A stretch of DNA of 64,000 bases from Bimuria novae-zelandiae CBS 107.79 (GCA_010015655.1 ML976745.1:42587-106586), one strand, 5' to 3'. Counted from the stretch's first letter, positions 12,173 through 23,445 are shown. Program-made: numbers and translations. The notes: generated from the letters alone by a model not told the origin.

Positions 12173-15081
12173 TATGTATAAATAACAAGCTATTGTTTTT
12201 GCAAGCCTAGAGACATTTTAGGTTGACCTCTCTTTTAAGCGGATAGTACGTGGGTTCCATGAGCTTATCTTCGCATTTTACTATGAACAGCATAGAAAGC
12301 GTATGTAAACAGGTTTAGAATTAGTTATTATTAGGTTACTAATACATGCAGTATTTACTCTTGCTTGTATATATATTAACTATAAGAGGCGACGTATCTA
12401 CTAAAGATGCTTTAAGATACTGTTTAAGCACGTTTCTTAATGTACTTATAAGGAAATAAAGTGGATGTATCTATATAATAATAGGTTTATTAGTGTGACT
12501 ATTAGTATAGACGGGAAGTAGATAAGCGGTTTATAGTTTAAAGGTATTCTTACCTTATTACTAATAGCTTTATAAGGATTTAGGCGCTACCTTTAGTCTA
12601 TTAATTCTAGCTTTTAGCTATAGTAATAGTAGCTTTAAAATATAATTAAGTTCTGTATAGCCTGTTTCCTGCGGAGTATTAGAATAGTAACTAGTAAGAT
12701 AGATCCTGTCTTTAGTACTATGCGCCAACAGATAATAGCTTTTTTTACTTACTAAAGTTAGGAAGAGTATAATACTTTTTATGCTTAACTAATTAGTAAC
12801 TGGTTTCTTAATCTACTTAGAATATAGTAGTAACATTATAATAGAGCAAGAAAGCCTAATAATTAGCAGCTAGGTAATATATAAACGTAATATAATAATT
12901 ATAGTAGGGCTTAATAGGAATATTACATTAATAACTTAGCGCGATTAGAAGATTTTAGAGAAAACTTCTAATAATATTAAGTAGACTACTAAGAAGTCTT
13001 ATTCTTTTAAAAAGTTATTATATTTCCTGCTAGTAATACTAGCGTAAATTAAATAGTCTTAAATATATTATAAATATAACTGTAATATTACTAGAGCCTA
13101 GAATCTTAATTAACGCGATATAGATTAATTTAATATTTAAGTTAAAAGAGATATACGTTATAGCCACCGTTATATAAGCCTTATATCTTAATATAGTACT
13201 ACAATAGCTAAGTAAAGTACAGTTTATTATAGATTAGTTCTAAAGACGTTGCTAATATATTTAGAACGCAAAAGACATAGGCATTATAATTAAAAAACTA
13301 GTTATAACTCTAATAATAATAGAAATTATACTATTCACTTTTAAACCTCCTTCTTAGGTTATATTAGAGCTCGTAGCTCCTCTCGGCAAAGATAGTCTTT
13401 TAATATAAGAGATAGTCTAGCTTTAGACACTTAATTCATAATATAAGAAAGTAATTTAACATCTACCTTAACTTTAATACTATTTAAACGTGTTACTATT
13501 CTATTAAAATTACCTTTATCTTAGCTAAGTCTTTAGTATTAAGTACTCTAATAGAATTTTAATGCCTAATCCTAGCGAATAGCCCTTAAGCTTAAAGAAA
13601 AAGAAGAAATAGTATAAAAATAAGAGCTATAAAACTACTTGCTTAAACTAGAGCTAATAAAGAGGGAGAGAGCTTTAAGCTTAAGAAATTAAAACTTACG
13701 CGGCACGTAGAATAAATAGGAACTTATTCTAAATATATTAGGGTTATAATAATATACAGGTTTACTATAGTTATTATAAGTAGCGTTGTTATATGTATTA
13801 GAAGAAAGAACTGTAGCAAGAAAGATTACTATAATAGCTAGTAGGTGCTAAACCTGTTTATACTACCCTAAGAACACCTTGTGGACCATACCCTAACCTA
13901 TTAAGAACTAATTCTAATAGTGTTAAGAATATTATCTTAACACGTTAGTATTAGACTTTAACTTCTTTAGTACTGTCCGAGTTATCCTAACCCTTGAACT
14001 ATTTGACACTATCACATCTATTGGTCTAATAGCATTCTAAACATGTTAGGAACTACTTTCAAACGTGATAGATAGGGGAAATACTATTGCCTCTATCTTG
14101 TTAGCACGGTGCATAAGGTACAGTGCTACTAGCCTTCTTAATTATACTAGCTGCCTGGCTGTAGTTAACCTGAACATATTATTAACAGGTTATTAATAAC
14201 TTAAGAACACGTTAGCATATATCGCTAGTAGTTTAACCTTTCTTCTTATTTATCTTCTTAAAGGTAGGGATCTTAAGTTGTTTAGAACCTGTTAGGATCG
14301 TAACTGGAACAGACTTAGCAGCCTTCTTGCTGCGACGACGGGGGGTTAGGGACGGCTTGGGCACGTTTGGATCATGTTAGGAAGCCTTTTTGGACGCGAT
14401 CTCGTTGTGTGTCTTTATGACGGCTGAATACTAGACTGTAGATCTGTTAGGAACGTGTTGAAAACGGGTTTAGAATAACTTGCTCCGAGCTGCTGATATT
14501 TTTGCTATACTAGGATTTCTAGTGGACTCTAATACTAGCACTTTAATATCCGTGTAATGCTACTTAACGTAATTAACGAGTGCGCCTTGACTCTGTAACG
14601 CGTTCTAAACATGTTAGGAACTTTTTAATTAGTCATGTAAACATGTTCTAAATAGGTTAAGAATAGGACTTTTCTAACCCCATAGAGCTTATCGCCCACC
14701 TTCACCCTGCAATATACCTCTCCAAGGTGAATCTCGATGAAGTCGTTCTCATTCTAAACACGTTGGGAACGGGTTCAGATCGCCTTCAAGGTACCTTTAC
14801 CAGTTCGAAAGGCTTAGCGCCAAAGGGAGTGCAGGCGAGGGCTCGATACGCTTTATAGGCTTCCTAGAACAGGATTAGATTAAATATTTATTATAAAAAA
14901 GGGTCCTTACGCTTATTAGGAGTTGTTTCGACATATTAAGAAGATATTATTATAATATTTAGGTTTAGTTAGTCGGGTTAAGTAAGAGGATTTTAGGTTA
15001 GTTAGGTTATTGTTTGGTGTGGTCTACTTACCTAATTAAAATTAGCCGAGCTAAAATCATGGTGGGGTTACCTGCAACCAC
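12173..15081. other. Right internal part of the 6.7-kb transposon with subterminal motif cluster
   Basis: 12173-13860 is RIP-eroded with no readable protein. From about 13870 to 14870 the sequence regains GC and carries repeated motifs around TTCTAAACATGTTAGGAAC: near 14035-14053, 14603-14621, 14646-14664, 14752-14770, and reversed or partial forms near 14281 and 14441-14475. The motif is an imperfect palindrome. Clustering next to a TIR resembles transposase-binding subterminal repeats, but this is inference. Confidence 0.5.
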
Positions 15082-16771
15082 TAATAAGTGAACTAAATAA
15101 TTTTTATAATAATAAAGGATAATCCTTATAAAAGAAGTAAGCCTTAAAAGTAAAGTAAAGCAAGAAGAAGAGAGGAACTAAGTTAAAAAAGTATTTTTAG
15201 CTACTAAAAGAATAGTAAAACCCTTATTAATAGCGTTTAGGTCTACTTCTCCGCCCTTTAATATACTATTAGAGTTAAGGAAGCTATTATCCTTCTTATT
15301 TAAGCACTTCTTAATTATAATAGCCTAAAGCTACTAGCGTAAGCCCTAGTAGGCTTAAGTAAATATATTAGCTCCTATAAGGATATTACTTATTATCTAG
15401 AGACTATCTATTACGATGCTCTTATTTACTACCACAAACTTACTCGAGAGCTCCATAATATTAGTCTTTTAAAATAGCTTTATTATTTAAGAAGAACTTA
15501 TAGAAGGGTTCTAACACTCTTAATAAAATACTTTAAAATTAGTAGTATAAATTTAAAGAAAGTTAAAAATTTTCTTAACTATAATAGTAATGCGCTCTAA
15601 GAGCTAAATATTCTTAAAAGAAAAAGTAATAGGGCCTAAAGTAGTAGTAGTTATACTCTTAAAGAAGGTATAGTAATTAATAATAATAATCTTATAAGTA
15701 GAATAGAACGTATTAAAGTTAGTAAAAATACTTTTTTATTTCTAGCTACTTTTTAAACCCTTATTTATAAGGTAGCCTATATTAATAACTATAATATTAG
15801 TAAACTTTTTATAGCTAACTTTGTTAAGAGTAGGCTAAATCTAAGTAAGAGAAGAAGTTAGTAAAGCATATTTTAAGGTTAGCTAAAATAAGTTAGACTA
15901 AAGTATACTTGTCTAGTGTAGCTAGTAAATTTATAGGTATAGCGCTCTTTATAGGACACTATTTTGCCTGCTAGCACCTACTAATAGACGCATTTATAAG
16001 TAATATAATTAATATACTAGTGCTTAATTATCGCGCGTAGCAAGATTAGACTCTAAGAGCTAAGCTTATTAAGTTAGTAAGTATACACACCTAGGCTAAC
16101 AAAAAACTAAAAAAGAGGTTAGAAAAGTAAAAAGGCAAGTTAGAAAGTAAAAAGAAGTAAAAAAAGTTTAAAAGAAAGTCTAGAACTTACTTTATAAGCT
16201 TTAAAAAGACTAAACTTTTTAATTAGCTAGTTAAGAAGGATTACGCTAGCGTTAAAAATAGTAGCTTTATTTTTAAAAAGCTTAGTTTTTTTAAGTTAGT
16301 AGTTAAGGAACTATAATAGGGACAGGCCTTTTTTTATTTTATTATTAGAATTAGCAGCACGCCTTTAACGCTTAAAAGTTCTTATTATATAATTATTACG
16401 CGAAGGTCTAGCTATCTTATTAGAATAAGGAGAGGAATTAGATTATAAAGTTAAAAAATACTAGGCTAAAGGTAAGACGTTATAGCGTATAAAGTTAAGC
16501 TAAGAAAAAAGAGAGTATAAAAGAATACGATTTAAAAGCTAAGCAAGAAGCGATTTTATATATATAATAATAAGTAAACGCACTAGCGCGAACACACTGT
16601 AATAGTAACTATTTATAGTAAGGATATAAAATTAGACACGCGAGAATAAAACTAGTAAGAGGTTTATAATAGTAAGAGGATTATAAGTAAATAATAAAAT
16701 AATTATAAAGCTATATAAGTAAGATAAGACGCGGAGATTTTTCTTTATCTTTAATAAAGGAAAAGGAGGTA
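15082..16771 (+). other. 3' internal region of Gypsy copy A
   Basis: Continuation of the family-1 Gypsy after the nested transposon, up to the 3' LTR. It aligns with copy B at 37290-37800 and 52164-52430. The stretch 15731-16616 is absent from copy B. In copy A it is flanked by the near-identical words AGTAAAAATA (15721-15730) and AGTAAGGATA (16617-16626), so it is either an insertion in A or a repeat-mediated deletion in B. No protein could be read. Confidence 0.6.
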
Positions 16772-16932
16772 TATAATAGGCTACGCCTAATTATTACCCT
16801 AGATTTTTAACTCTTAGTTATGCAAACCCTAAATATATAAGTTTAACGCTCAAAGCTTAACTTTAGACTTTTTATTAAATTTATAAGTATTCTTCTAGCA
16901 CCTTTAACTCCTTAAGCACCCAGCCCCTTATA
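16772..16932 (+). repeat. 3' LTR of Gypsy family 1 copy A
   Basis: 161 bp, the same length as the copy B 3' LTR (52434-52594). It begins TATAATAGGC and ends CAGCCCCTTATA. It is followed by GTAAT, the duplicated target. Confidence 0.9.
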
Positions 16933-17749
16933 GTAATAGCTTAGTTACGTAAGATATTCTTCTTATACTAAGTAGATAAGTAGTAATAGCTAATAAAAAT
17001 AATAAATAGTAAGATAGCCTAACTAGTAACGTTAATTTCTTAGATTACTATTATGCACTTATAATTATCTAGCTAAATAGTCTTTAGCTAGCCTCTCCTC
17101 TTTAGCCCTATTGTAATAAGCTAAGTTATATTCTTGTCTATTATAAAGCTAACCTTATTAAAGTTATAAATATCTTTATTATAAATACTATATTTAGCCT
17201 TTATCTACTCTACAAGCGTAAACTAGCTCCTAATTAACACAGAATCCTTATATAAAGCTTTTTACTTATTATATGCTTAATTAAATCGCGTTATAAAGCT
17301 ATCTATACACTTAATAAAGTCACGTAGCTAGTAAATACTAACCTAACCTCCGTCGTGCGTAGTAAGTAGCTTATTAGCTATATTACGTATAGTCGCATAC
17401 GTAGGCGTAAATCCACGCTAGTCTAGGCTAAGTATATACCTAATAATTACCTCTTCTTTTAGCTAGGTAAGCTTTTTTAAGTTAAATTATTAATTATATT
17501 AGGCAGGCTTGCTAGCGCGTTAGTAGTAAAATATACCTTAAATAATATTAAATATCTATATAGTAACTACCTTACTCTAAAATTAGTTTTACTAAAGAGC
17601 TAATATAGCAAGGTATATATTAGCCTTATAAGAAGCTAGCTGGGCTTTAGTTAAGGGCGCTATAGTAGGTAGAAGTTCACGCATTGCGAAAAGTTAGTAG
17701 GGTGCGCACTCGCTTATAATGCGCACTCGCTTGTAAAACACGTTACTCG
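16933..17749 (-). pseudogene. Fot1/pogo transposase relic, N-terminal half, with right TIR
   Basis: The minus strand reads DIYNFNKVSFIIDK (family DIYNFDETGFxxG) and later INVTS*AILLFIIF (family INATGWxIPPFIIF), then stops where Gypsy copy A inserted. The matching C-terminal half is 122-581. The right end carries a terminal repeat with the word TGCGCACTCGCTT twice (17702-17733), a CACGTTACTCG end and TA at 17750-17751. The presumed catalytic Asp in NFDE reads Asn. A similar but more mutated terminus is visible at about 54048-54073. Confidence 0.75.
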
Positions 17750-17794
17750 TAGACACGTAACATGTTCCATATATAAAACAGTAATCGTGGGATC

Positions 17795-18243
17795 CAACTA
17801 GATAGCTCGATCCCCTAATACCTCTCCAATCATCTTAAACTAGTGTGTAATTTTCGGGTATATGTTCTTGTCGTGGCGGTTCTAGTCTAGTGCTTTAACT
17901 ATTCTCGCCTCAATCTGCGGATGACGCTTCCTAAAAAATAACGTCCAATTTCTATGCGGCGGCTTCGTCGGCCTGGCTGATTCCTGTCTATGGAGGGTGA
18001 GGCGGTAAGCTAGAAACGAGATAAATTTCACTCGAACAGGGAATCCAAGTTTAGACATTTAGAGGAGAAACTTCACCAGGGCTTGCTCCTCCCATAGAGT
18101 GAGGTACTGTTGGCTTTGTGCCTTCGCCTTCGTTGATCGCCGGCCCCGCGCCCGGTGGTGGAGGGTCGAGGCAGCGACTCAGCCATGATTTGCGCGAGCG
18201 CGGTAGATGTCTGCGATTGGATAACATTAATTGCAGCGTCCAT
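17795..18243 (-). pseudogene. Pogo-type transposase fragment with CENP-B/Tc5-type HTH
   Basis: The minus strand starts at an ATG at 18243 (MDAAINVIQSQTSTALAQI), shifts by one frame near 18130, then reads QQYLTLWEEQALVKFL, GFPV, and RKRHPQIEARIVKALD with RHDKNIYPKITH. That is the second helix-turn-helix of CENP-B-like fungal transposases (HTH_Tnp_Tc5 type). Stops stand at likely Trp/Gln codons. No DDE domain follows, as the fragment ends against the Fot1 terminus at ~17751. It carries far fewer RIP changes than the neighbouring elements, so it decayed mainly by truncation and frameshift. Confidence 0.65.
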
Positions 18244-18357
18244 AGGGCTTATATTGACAGAGTTATGTGGTGTTGAAATCTAGGCTGATTTTGGTGGGGT
18301 GATGCATTAAGTGACATGGTGCATTAACTGCCAAAACACGGTAGTGTTGCACGTGCA

Positions 18358-18492
18358 CTAGCGTATAAGATAGGTATACCCGAGCTTAACGGCCTGATCC
18401 CACTCGAACCAGTCATTGGCAGTATCAAGGTTTGGGATAGCATCGTAGAAAGCATTTAGGCCGGATTGCTCGAGTTTCGCCGTCTCGGTCAT
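18358..18492 (-). CDS. Short ORF, gag-like N-terminal fragment (uncertain)
   Basis: Forty-four codons from an ATG at 18492. The stretch AFYDAIPNLDTANDWFEWDQ resembles the start of retrotransposon Gag-type proteins, where a 'tanDWFeW' segment recurs, but the similarity is from memory and weak. It begins right behind the stop of the longer frame at 18495-19127, in another frame, so a frameshifted single gene is possible. No function assigned. Confidence 0.3.
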   Translation of the reverse strand: MTETAKLEQSGLNAFYDAIPNLDTANDWFEWDQAVKLGYTYLIR

Positions 18493-18494
18493 GG

Positions 18495-19127
18495 TCACGT
18501 CGGGTTCTCTTTTGCGCTAAAGAAGTCCTCGCTGAGCGAGTCCGAGTTGGAGAGGCCACGGTCTGAAGAACTGACGGATCGTGCCTCAAGGCCGAAAATA
18601 TCCATACTCAATGCATCACTGAGCTGGCTGGAGACGACAAATGGGCTGCGATCAGATGCTTCTGGAGTGGGTGAGTGGGAAGGAGGAATGTAGTCTGTAT
18701 CTAGGGCCGTGCTTTGCTTCAAGTGCGTTTTATACGCCTTATAAAAGTAGGAAAATCGTAAATGGTCGATTCGAATTGGTGACCTGTCGTCACAGGAGTA
18801 TGTACGCGATTCTGACCGAAGGTCGTAGTGCCGGATGGTACCACCGCTGTCTGTCGCTTTCCGTCTGTTCTCAGAGCTGAGGGTAGGATCCGGAGGCGCA
18901 GGGTTTCTGAAATGCCTTCGTTTTGATCTAGCGAAGGAAGTAAATGTGGATGTAGATGTGGGTGCTTGAGTACTATTGTTGATCCACGCGCTAACCGTTC
19001 CAGTAGGGTCGACGATTTCAGATGACGCTGCTGCGCGATAGGCTAGTTCTTCGGTTGATGCGCGTAAAATGATCCTCGTGACCGCAGGACATGATATCGA
19101 TGAGAAGAAGGTTCTATGGATTTGACT
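18495..19127 (-). pseudogene. Open frame of ~210 codons, Ser/Thr-rich, no start codon
   Basis: The minus strand is open without a stop from 19127 to 18495 (ends in KENPT then TGA), much longer than chance in this island, but has no in-frame ATG. The protein would be rich in Ser, Thr, Pro and Arg, with segments such as TSTSTFTSFARSKRRHF and SHSPTPEASDRS, and shows no domain I recognise. A CTAG preceded by a CTTAAC-type branch sequence at about 19128-19165 could be a splice acceptor, making this a 3' exon. Otherwise it is a gene remnant. Little RIP. Confidence 0.35.
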
Positions 19128-19787
19128 CTAGGTCCAATTGCGACGTAGTCGAAGACATGAAACAAGGTTAAGTCCCTCGTCCGTCCAGCGGTGCGTCACT
19201 TTGTTTTCCCATCGCTTTCGTTGTGGTGGTTTCTTTGGCGATCGGGTTGACAGTATGAGAAGATCAACCAGAGATCCTTTGGTCACAGTTGACATGTTTT
19301 GTTTCTTTTCCGTTGTCTTGAGGGAGTTGCTTGAGGTTTTGTGCAGCGAATCTGTAGTCTTAGTGCATTGTGATGCAGACTTCACGGCTGCGGCACCATC
19401 CGGTTTTGTGATACTCTAGTGAACGTCCAGCTGTCTCAGATAGACTAGATGAGTCGAGCATTATGTACATGAGCGCAACGTGCATATATTAGCTGACTTT
19501 TCAAATCTTTCGGATTTCGTTTTGCAAACGGGGTTCGTCGTCTTTCTCTTTATTTCAGGTCGATGAACCTAGCAAATTGATCAGGTATGGCTGGGTTTCG
19601 TGATCACTCAATTGCGTACATTAGTGCATTCCTCGCCGTGTGATCTTAGCTAAGCAAGTAATCAGAGATCCAACGCGTTGGCGTACGAGCTAGACGTGGC
19701 GGTATTGTTTGGAAGGCGTATTATGGAGAAGGTAGACAGATCCAGCGGCAGCTAGGTCAGTTGATGCTGTTGATCTCGCCTTGTTAG

Positions 19788-20120
19788 CTTTGTCTTGGAT
19801 TGCCGGGAGATTCTCTTTGTCAAGTTCGGCTGCACCAATTTCTACCTCAAGACGCCGAGCGAGTTATTCAAGGCTTGAGATTCGAACGCATCAACAACGA
19901 GCAGGAATGTCTCGCCTCAGGGACTGGCAAGATTATTGCTAATATTCCTTCTGAATTGGTACACAATGCGGCCATGTTTCAGATGAGAGAGAAGTTAGAC
20001 CAAGTTGAGGAAGGAGATGTAGTGCAAATGCTTTATAGGTTTGACAAGACGAGTCTTGAAATTGTATACCAAGAGCCAAGCTTTCAGGATCGAGCAGAGA
20101 ACGTTGAGCGGGGAGAATGA
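19788..20120 (+). pseudogene. Open frame of ~110 codons, unrecognised
   Basis: Open from after a TAG at 19785 to TGA at 20118-20120, with no ATG near the beginning. Balanced composition with a RFERINNEQECLASGTG segment and an acidic/amphipathic second half (REKLDQVEEGDVVQMLYRF) that looks protein-like. The word TTGTTAG at its start could be a splice acceptor. No family recognised. Possibly an exon or remnant of a single-copy gene. Confidence 0.3.
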
Positions 20121-20639
20121 GCGTTTAGTTAAGCAGAATATGAAACTTTCCAAATGGGTGGAAGAAGCAGGCCGTTTTTTGTATGCATCAACCCATTAGA
20201 CTTGCAACGATCAGGCTTAGGCTATGTTTCACTCAGTTCCATCTCGTTCTGCTCAAGTACTTTGCAACTACACGGATCGACAACTTATAAAACTACAAGC
20301 GACAGACAACATCGTCGCTCTCTCCGCTCCATGCAGATTACTCGGCTGGATAGCCAGGCCAGGCTTATTCCCGCACAGGCTGATATCAAGTCCAAGAGGG
20401 TTTGCGCAACGATATTATATATACAACTTAAAGCACCATTCACAGCAAACAGGTTTCAACAAGTGGACTCCAATACTTCTCAAGTTAGTTGTAGTAATGA
20501 CAGGAACTCGCGTTCTATCCGGCCTGAGGTTAACCCCACTCAGGGAACTTCATACAACCGACAGAACGCTCACAATCCGTGAGTGCATCAGCCACTCTTT
20601 CCCTACGTAGTCAGTCAGCAGCAGTTTTAAAGCTCTATA
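20121..20639. other. Non-coding or unassigned, little RIP
   Basis: Ordinary base composition. Overlapping plus-strand frames at 20154-20582 and 20224-20610 start with ATG but have no recognisable motif, overlap each other and lead into the satellite. I see no gene that I can support. Confidence 0.4.
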
Positions 20640-22905
20640 TCCCGCCAAGCAAGGGCACAGGATCCACTTACACACTGCACCACGACCAGTAGTTAGCAAC
20701 TTGTCTAATCAGCTCGTCAAGCAAGGACATCGAATCTACTTACACCCTGCACCACCACCAGTAGTTAGCAAGTTGTTTGATCAGCCTGTCGATCTAGGGA
20801 ATTAGATCCACTTACAGTCTAGAACACAACCAGCAGTAAGCAGCTTGCCTAATCAGCTCGTTAAGGACATTAAATCTACTTACAGCCTGTACCACCACCA
20901 CCAATAGTTAGCAAGGTGTTTAATCAGCCTATCGATCTAGGGAATTAGATCCACTTACAGGCTAGAGCACAACCAGCAGTTAGCAAGTTGCCTAATTAGC
21001 GTGTTAAGCAAGGACATTGGATTCTCTTACAGACTATACCACGACCAATAGTTAACAAGTTGTCCAATTAGCCTGTTAAGTTAGAATATTAGACCCACTT
21101 ACACACTAAACCACCACTAGCAGTTAGCAACTTGCCTAATCAGCCTATTAAGCAAGGACATTGGATTCACTTACAACCTGCACCACCACCAATAGTTAGC
21201 AATTTGCTTAATTAGCCTGTCAAGCAACAATATTGGATCCACTTACACCCTACACCGCCACTAGTAGTTAGCAAGTTGTTTAATTAGCTTATTAAGGACA
21301 TTAAATCCACTTACTTTCTATACCACCATTAGCAGTTAGCAACTTGCCTAATCAGCCCGTCAAGTAAGGGAATTGGACCCACTTACACACTGCACCACCA
21401 CCAGCAGTTAGTAACTTGCCTTATTAGTCTAAAGGAAGAATATTGGATCCACTTACACACTATATCACAACCAACGATTAGCGATATGCCCAATCAGCCT
21501 GTCTAGCTAGGGCCCAGGATTTACTTACATACTATACCACGACTATAGTTAGCAACTTGTCTAATCAGCTCGTTAAGCAAGGACATTAAATCCACTTACA
21601 AACTGCACCACGACAAGTAGTTAGCAACTTGTCTAATTAGCCTATCAAGCAAGGATATCGGGTCACTCACACACTACACCCCCACCAGCAGTTAGCAACA
21701 TGCCTTATCAGTCTGTAAAGGAAGAATATTGTATCCACTTACACACTACACCAGAACCAACACTTAGCAATATACACAATTAGCCTATCCAGGGCATATA
21801 ATTTACTTACATCCTGCACCACAACCAGTAGTTAGCAAGCTATCCAATTAGCATGTTAAGCTAGGGTACTAGGTCCACTTACAGTCTATACCACGATCAG
21901 TAGTTGGCCAGGTTTCTAATTAGCCTGTTAAGCTAGAGCATTGGATCCACTTACGTCCTGCACCACAACTAGTAGTTAGCAACTTGCCTAATCAGCCTGT
22001 CAAGTAAGGACATTAGATTCACTTACAACCTGCACCACCACCAGCAGTTAGCAATTTGCCTAATCAGCCTGTTAAGCAACGATATTGGATCCACTTACTT
22101 GCTGCATCACCACCAGTAGTTAGCAACTTAGCTCATCAGCTCGTCAAGCAAGGACATTAGACCCACTTACACACTGCACCACGACCAGTAGTTAGCAACT
22201 TGCCTAATCAGCTCGTCAAGCAAGGAAATTGGATTCACTTACGAACTGCACCACCACCAGCAGTTAGCAGCTTGTCTAATCAGCCCGTTAAGCAAGGATA
22301 TTGGATTCACTTACAACCTGCACCACCACCAGCAGTTAGCAGCATGCCTAATCAGCCCGTCAAGTAAGGGCATTGGATCCACTTACACCCTACACCACCA
22401 GCAGTTAGCAAGTTATCCAATCAGCCTCTTAAGCTAGGGAATTACACCCACTTACTTCCTGCACCACGACCACCAGTTAGCAAGTTATCCAATCAGCCTG
22501 TCAAGCTTGGGAATTGCATCCACTTACACACTGCACCACCACCAGCAGTTAGCAGCTTGCCTAATCAGCCCGTCAAGTAAGGGCATTGGATCCACTTACA
22601 CCCTGCACCACCAGCAGTTAGCAAGTTATCCAATCAGCCTCTTAAGCTAGGGAATTGCATCCACTTACAGGCTGCATCACAATCACCAGTTAGCAAGTTG
22701 TCCAATCAGCCTGTCAAGCTTGGGAATTGCATCCACTTACGCACTTCACGTTGACCAGCAGTTAGCAAGTTGCCTAATTAGCCCATCAAGCAAGGACATT
22801 GGATTCACTTACTTGCTGTATCACCACCAGTAGTTAGCAACTTAGCTCATCAGCTCGTCAAGCAAGGACATTGGACCCACTTACACCCTGCACCACCAGC
22901 GTCAT
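20640..22905. repeat. Minisatellite, ~72-bp unit, about 32 copies
   Basis: A head-to-tail array whose unit contains GTTAGCAACTTGCCTAATCA, a CCCGTCAAGCAAGGACATTG segment, ATCCACTTACACACTGCACC and CACCACCAGCA. I counted 32 occurrences of the ATCCACTTAC-type box at about 72-bp spacing from ~20670 to ~22880. Units vary mainly by C/T changes (CAGCAG versus TAGTAG). Units left of ~21900 carry more such changes than those on the right. Some units recur as blocks: those around 22090-22165 and 22803-22880 share a TTAGCTCATCAGCTCGTCAA variant. Confidence 0.95.
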
Positions 22906-23297
22906 AGATGGCATAAGCATGCCAAAGAGCACCAAAAATCTCATATTGATAGAAGTATGTGTACTGGTTAAGATATTCGAGATAGAAGAAGCATTGGCAA
23001 AAGGGGACGGCTCGCTTGGACTGACGGCTCGCTTATGTACCACGTTACACGACAAATTATTCGGTGGTGTGAGCCTACTAGGGGGCGAGGTGCGCAGTGC
23101 ATGTGAATTACGCGTCAAAGAGACTGCTGTATGGCCTGAGAAAACGGATGCGCGTGTCGGAATGCAAAGAGATTGGACTGTTCGCATTCACATGCGAAAG
23201 CACATGCGAAAGCACATATCTACCGGGGCTATCAGCCTACACCAAAACGGATTATCAATCGCGAAGATTCTAGGACAGTCCATGAAATAGTATCGGT
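22906..23297. other. Unassigned, lightly mutated segment
   Basis: Between the minisatellite and the Tc1/mariner element. It contains the tandem word ACATGCGAAAGC at ~23190-23212. The plus-strand frame 22871-23290 begins inside the satellite and has no recognisable motif. It may be flank of the piggyBac locus interrupted by the Tc1 element. Confidence 0.3.
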
Positions 23298-23445
23298 GCT
23301 TTGCAAAAGACCGTCCCGACCCACTCTGGGCGCTTGTTAGGTAATCGCTTCCCCACTTTCATTGTCGCTTATACAAAATTATATGAGAGACGATGTAATT
23401 AAGGAAATTATACTAACTTTTCTTATTACTAGAGTTCTATACGGT

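Larger units (their letters stand above)
8373..15081. mobile_element. Large TIR DNA transposon, unclassified (6.7 kb)
   Basis: A 9-bp direct repeat, TAATAAGTG, flanks it (8364-8372 and 15082-15090), and the empty site is seen in Gypsy copy B near 37285. The ends are inverted repeats of about 35 bp: left GTACATACAGGTAACCC and right (reverse complement) GTGGTTGCAGGTAACCC, then ACCA...TTTTAGC on both sides. A 9-bp TSD suits Mutator-like elements; an 8-bp reading (AATAAGTG) would suit hAT-like ones. I could not identify a transposase through the RIP damage. A Fot1 (10318-12172) is nested inside. Many copies of a motif like TTCTAAACATGTTAGGAAC lie in the right 1.2 kb, with looser forms on the left. 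Confidence 0.75.
582..16932 (+). mobile_element. Full-length Ty3/Gypsy chromovirus, family 1 copy A (nested)
   Basis: The element is bounded by ~160-bp LTRs (582-741 and 16772-16932) sharing long blocks such as TATATAAGTTTAACG, and by a 5-bp TSD, GTAAT (577-581, 16933-16937). A purine-rich tract (AAAGGAAAAGGAGG) precedes the 3' LTR. Relic RT, RNase H, integrase and a chromodomain follow in Ty3/Gypsy order on the plus strand. Removing nested insertions (1400-3245, 5544-5995, 8373-15081) leaves roughly 7.3 kb. A second, 5'-truncated copy at 34222-52594 lacks these insertions and shows the empty sites. The copy is heavily RIP-mutated and has no open reading frame left. Confidence 0.92.

Noticed and set aside
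19128..19419. Overlapping ORFs on both strands (85 codons minus, 93 codons plus)
   Set aside because: They overlap antiparallel, neither has a motif; one start is not a good ATG context. Possibly an upstream exon of the 18495-19127 frame, but not supported.
20640..22905. CRISPR-like or rDNA spacer interpretation of the 72-bp array
   Set aside because: No unique spacers between constant repeats; the units are contiguous, and the genome is clearly eukaryotic with no rRNA sequence nearby.
22871..23290. 139-codon plus-strand ORF
   Set aside because: Starts inside the minisatellite and runs to the Tc1 element border; no recognisable motif.
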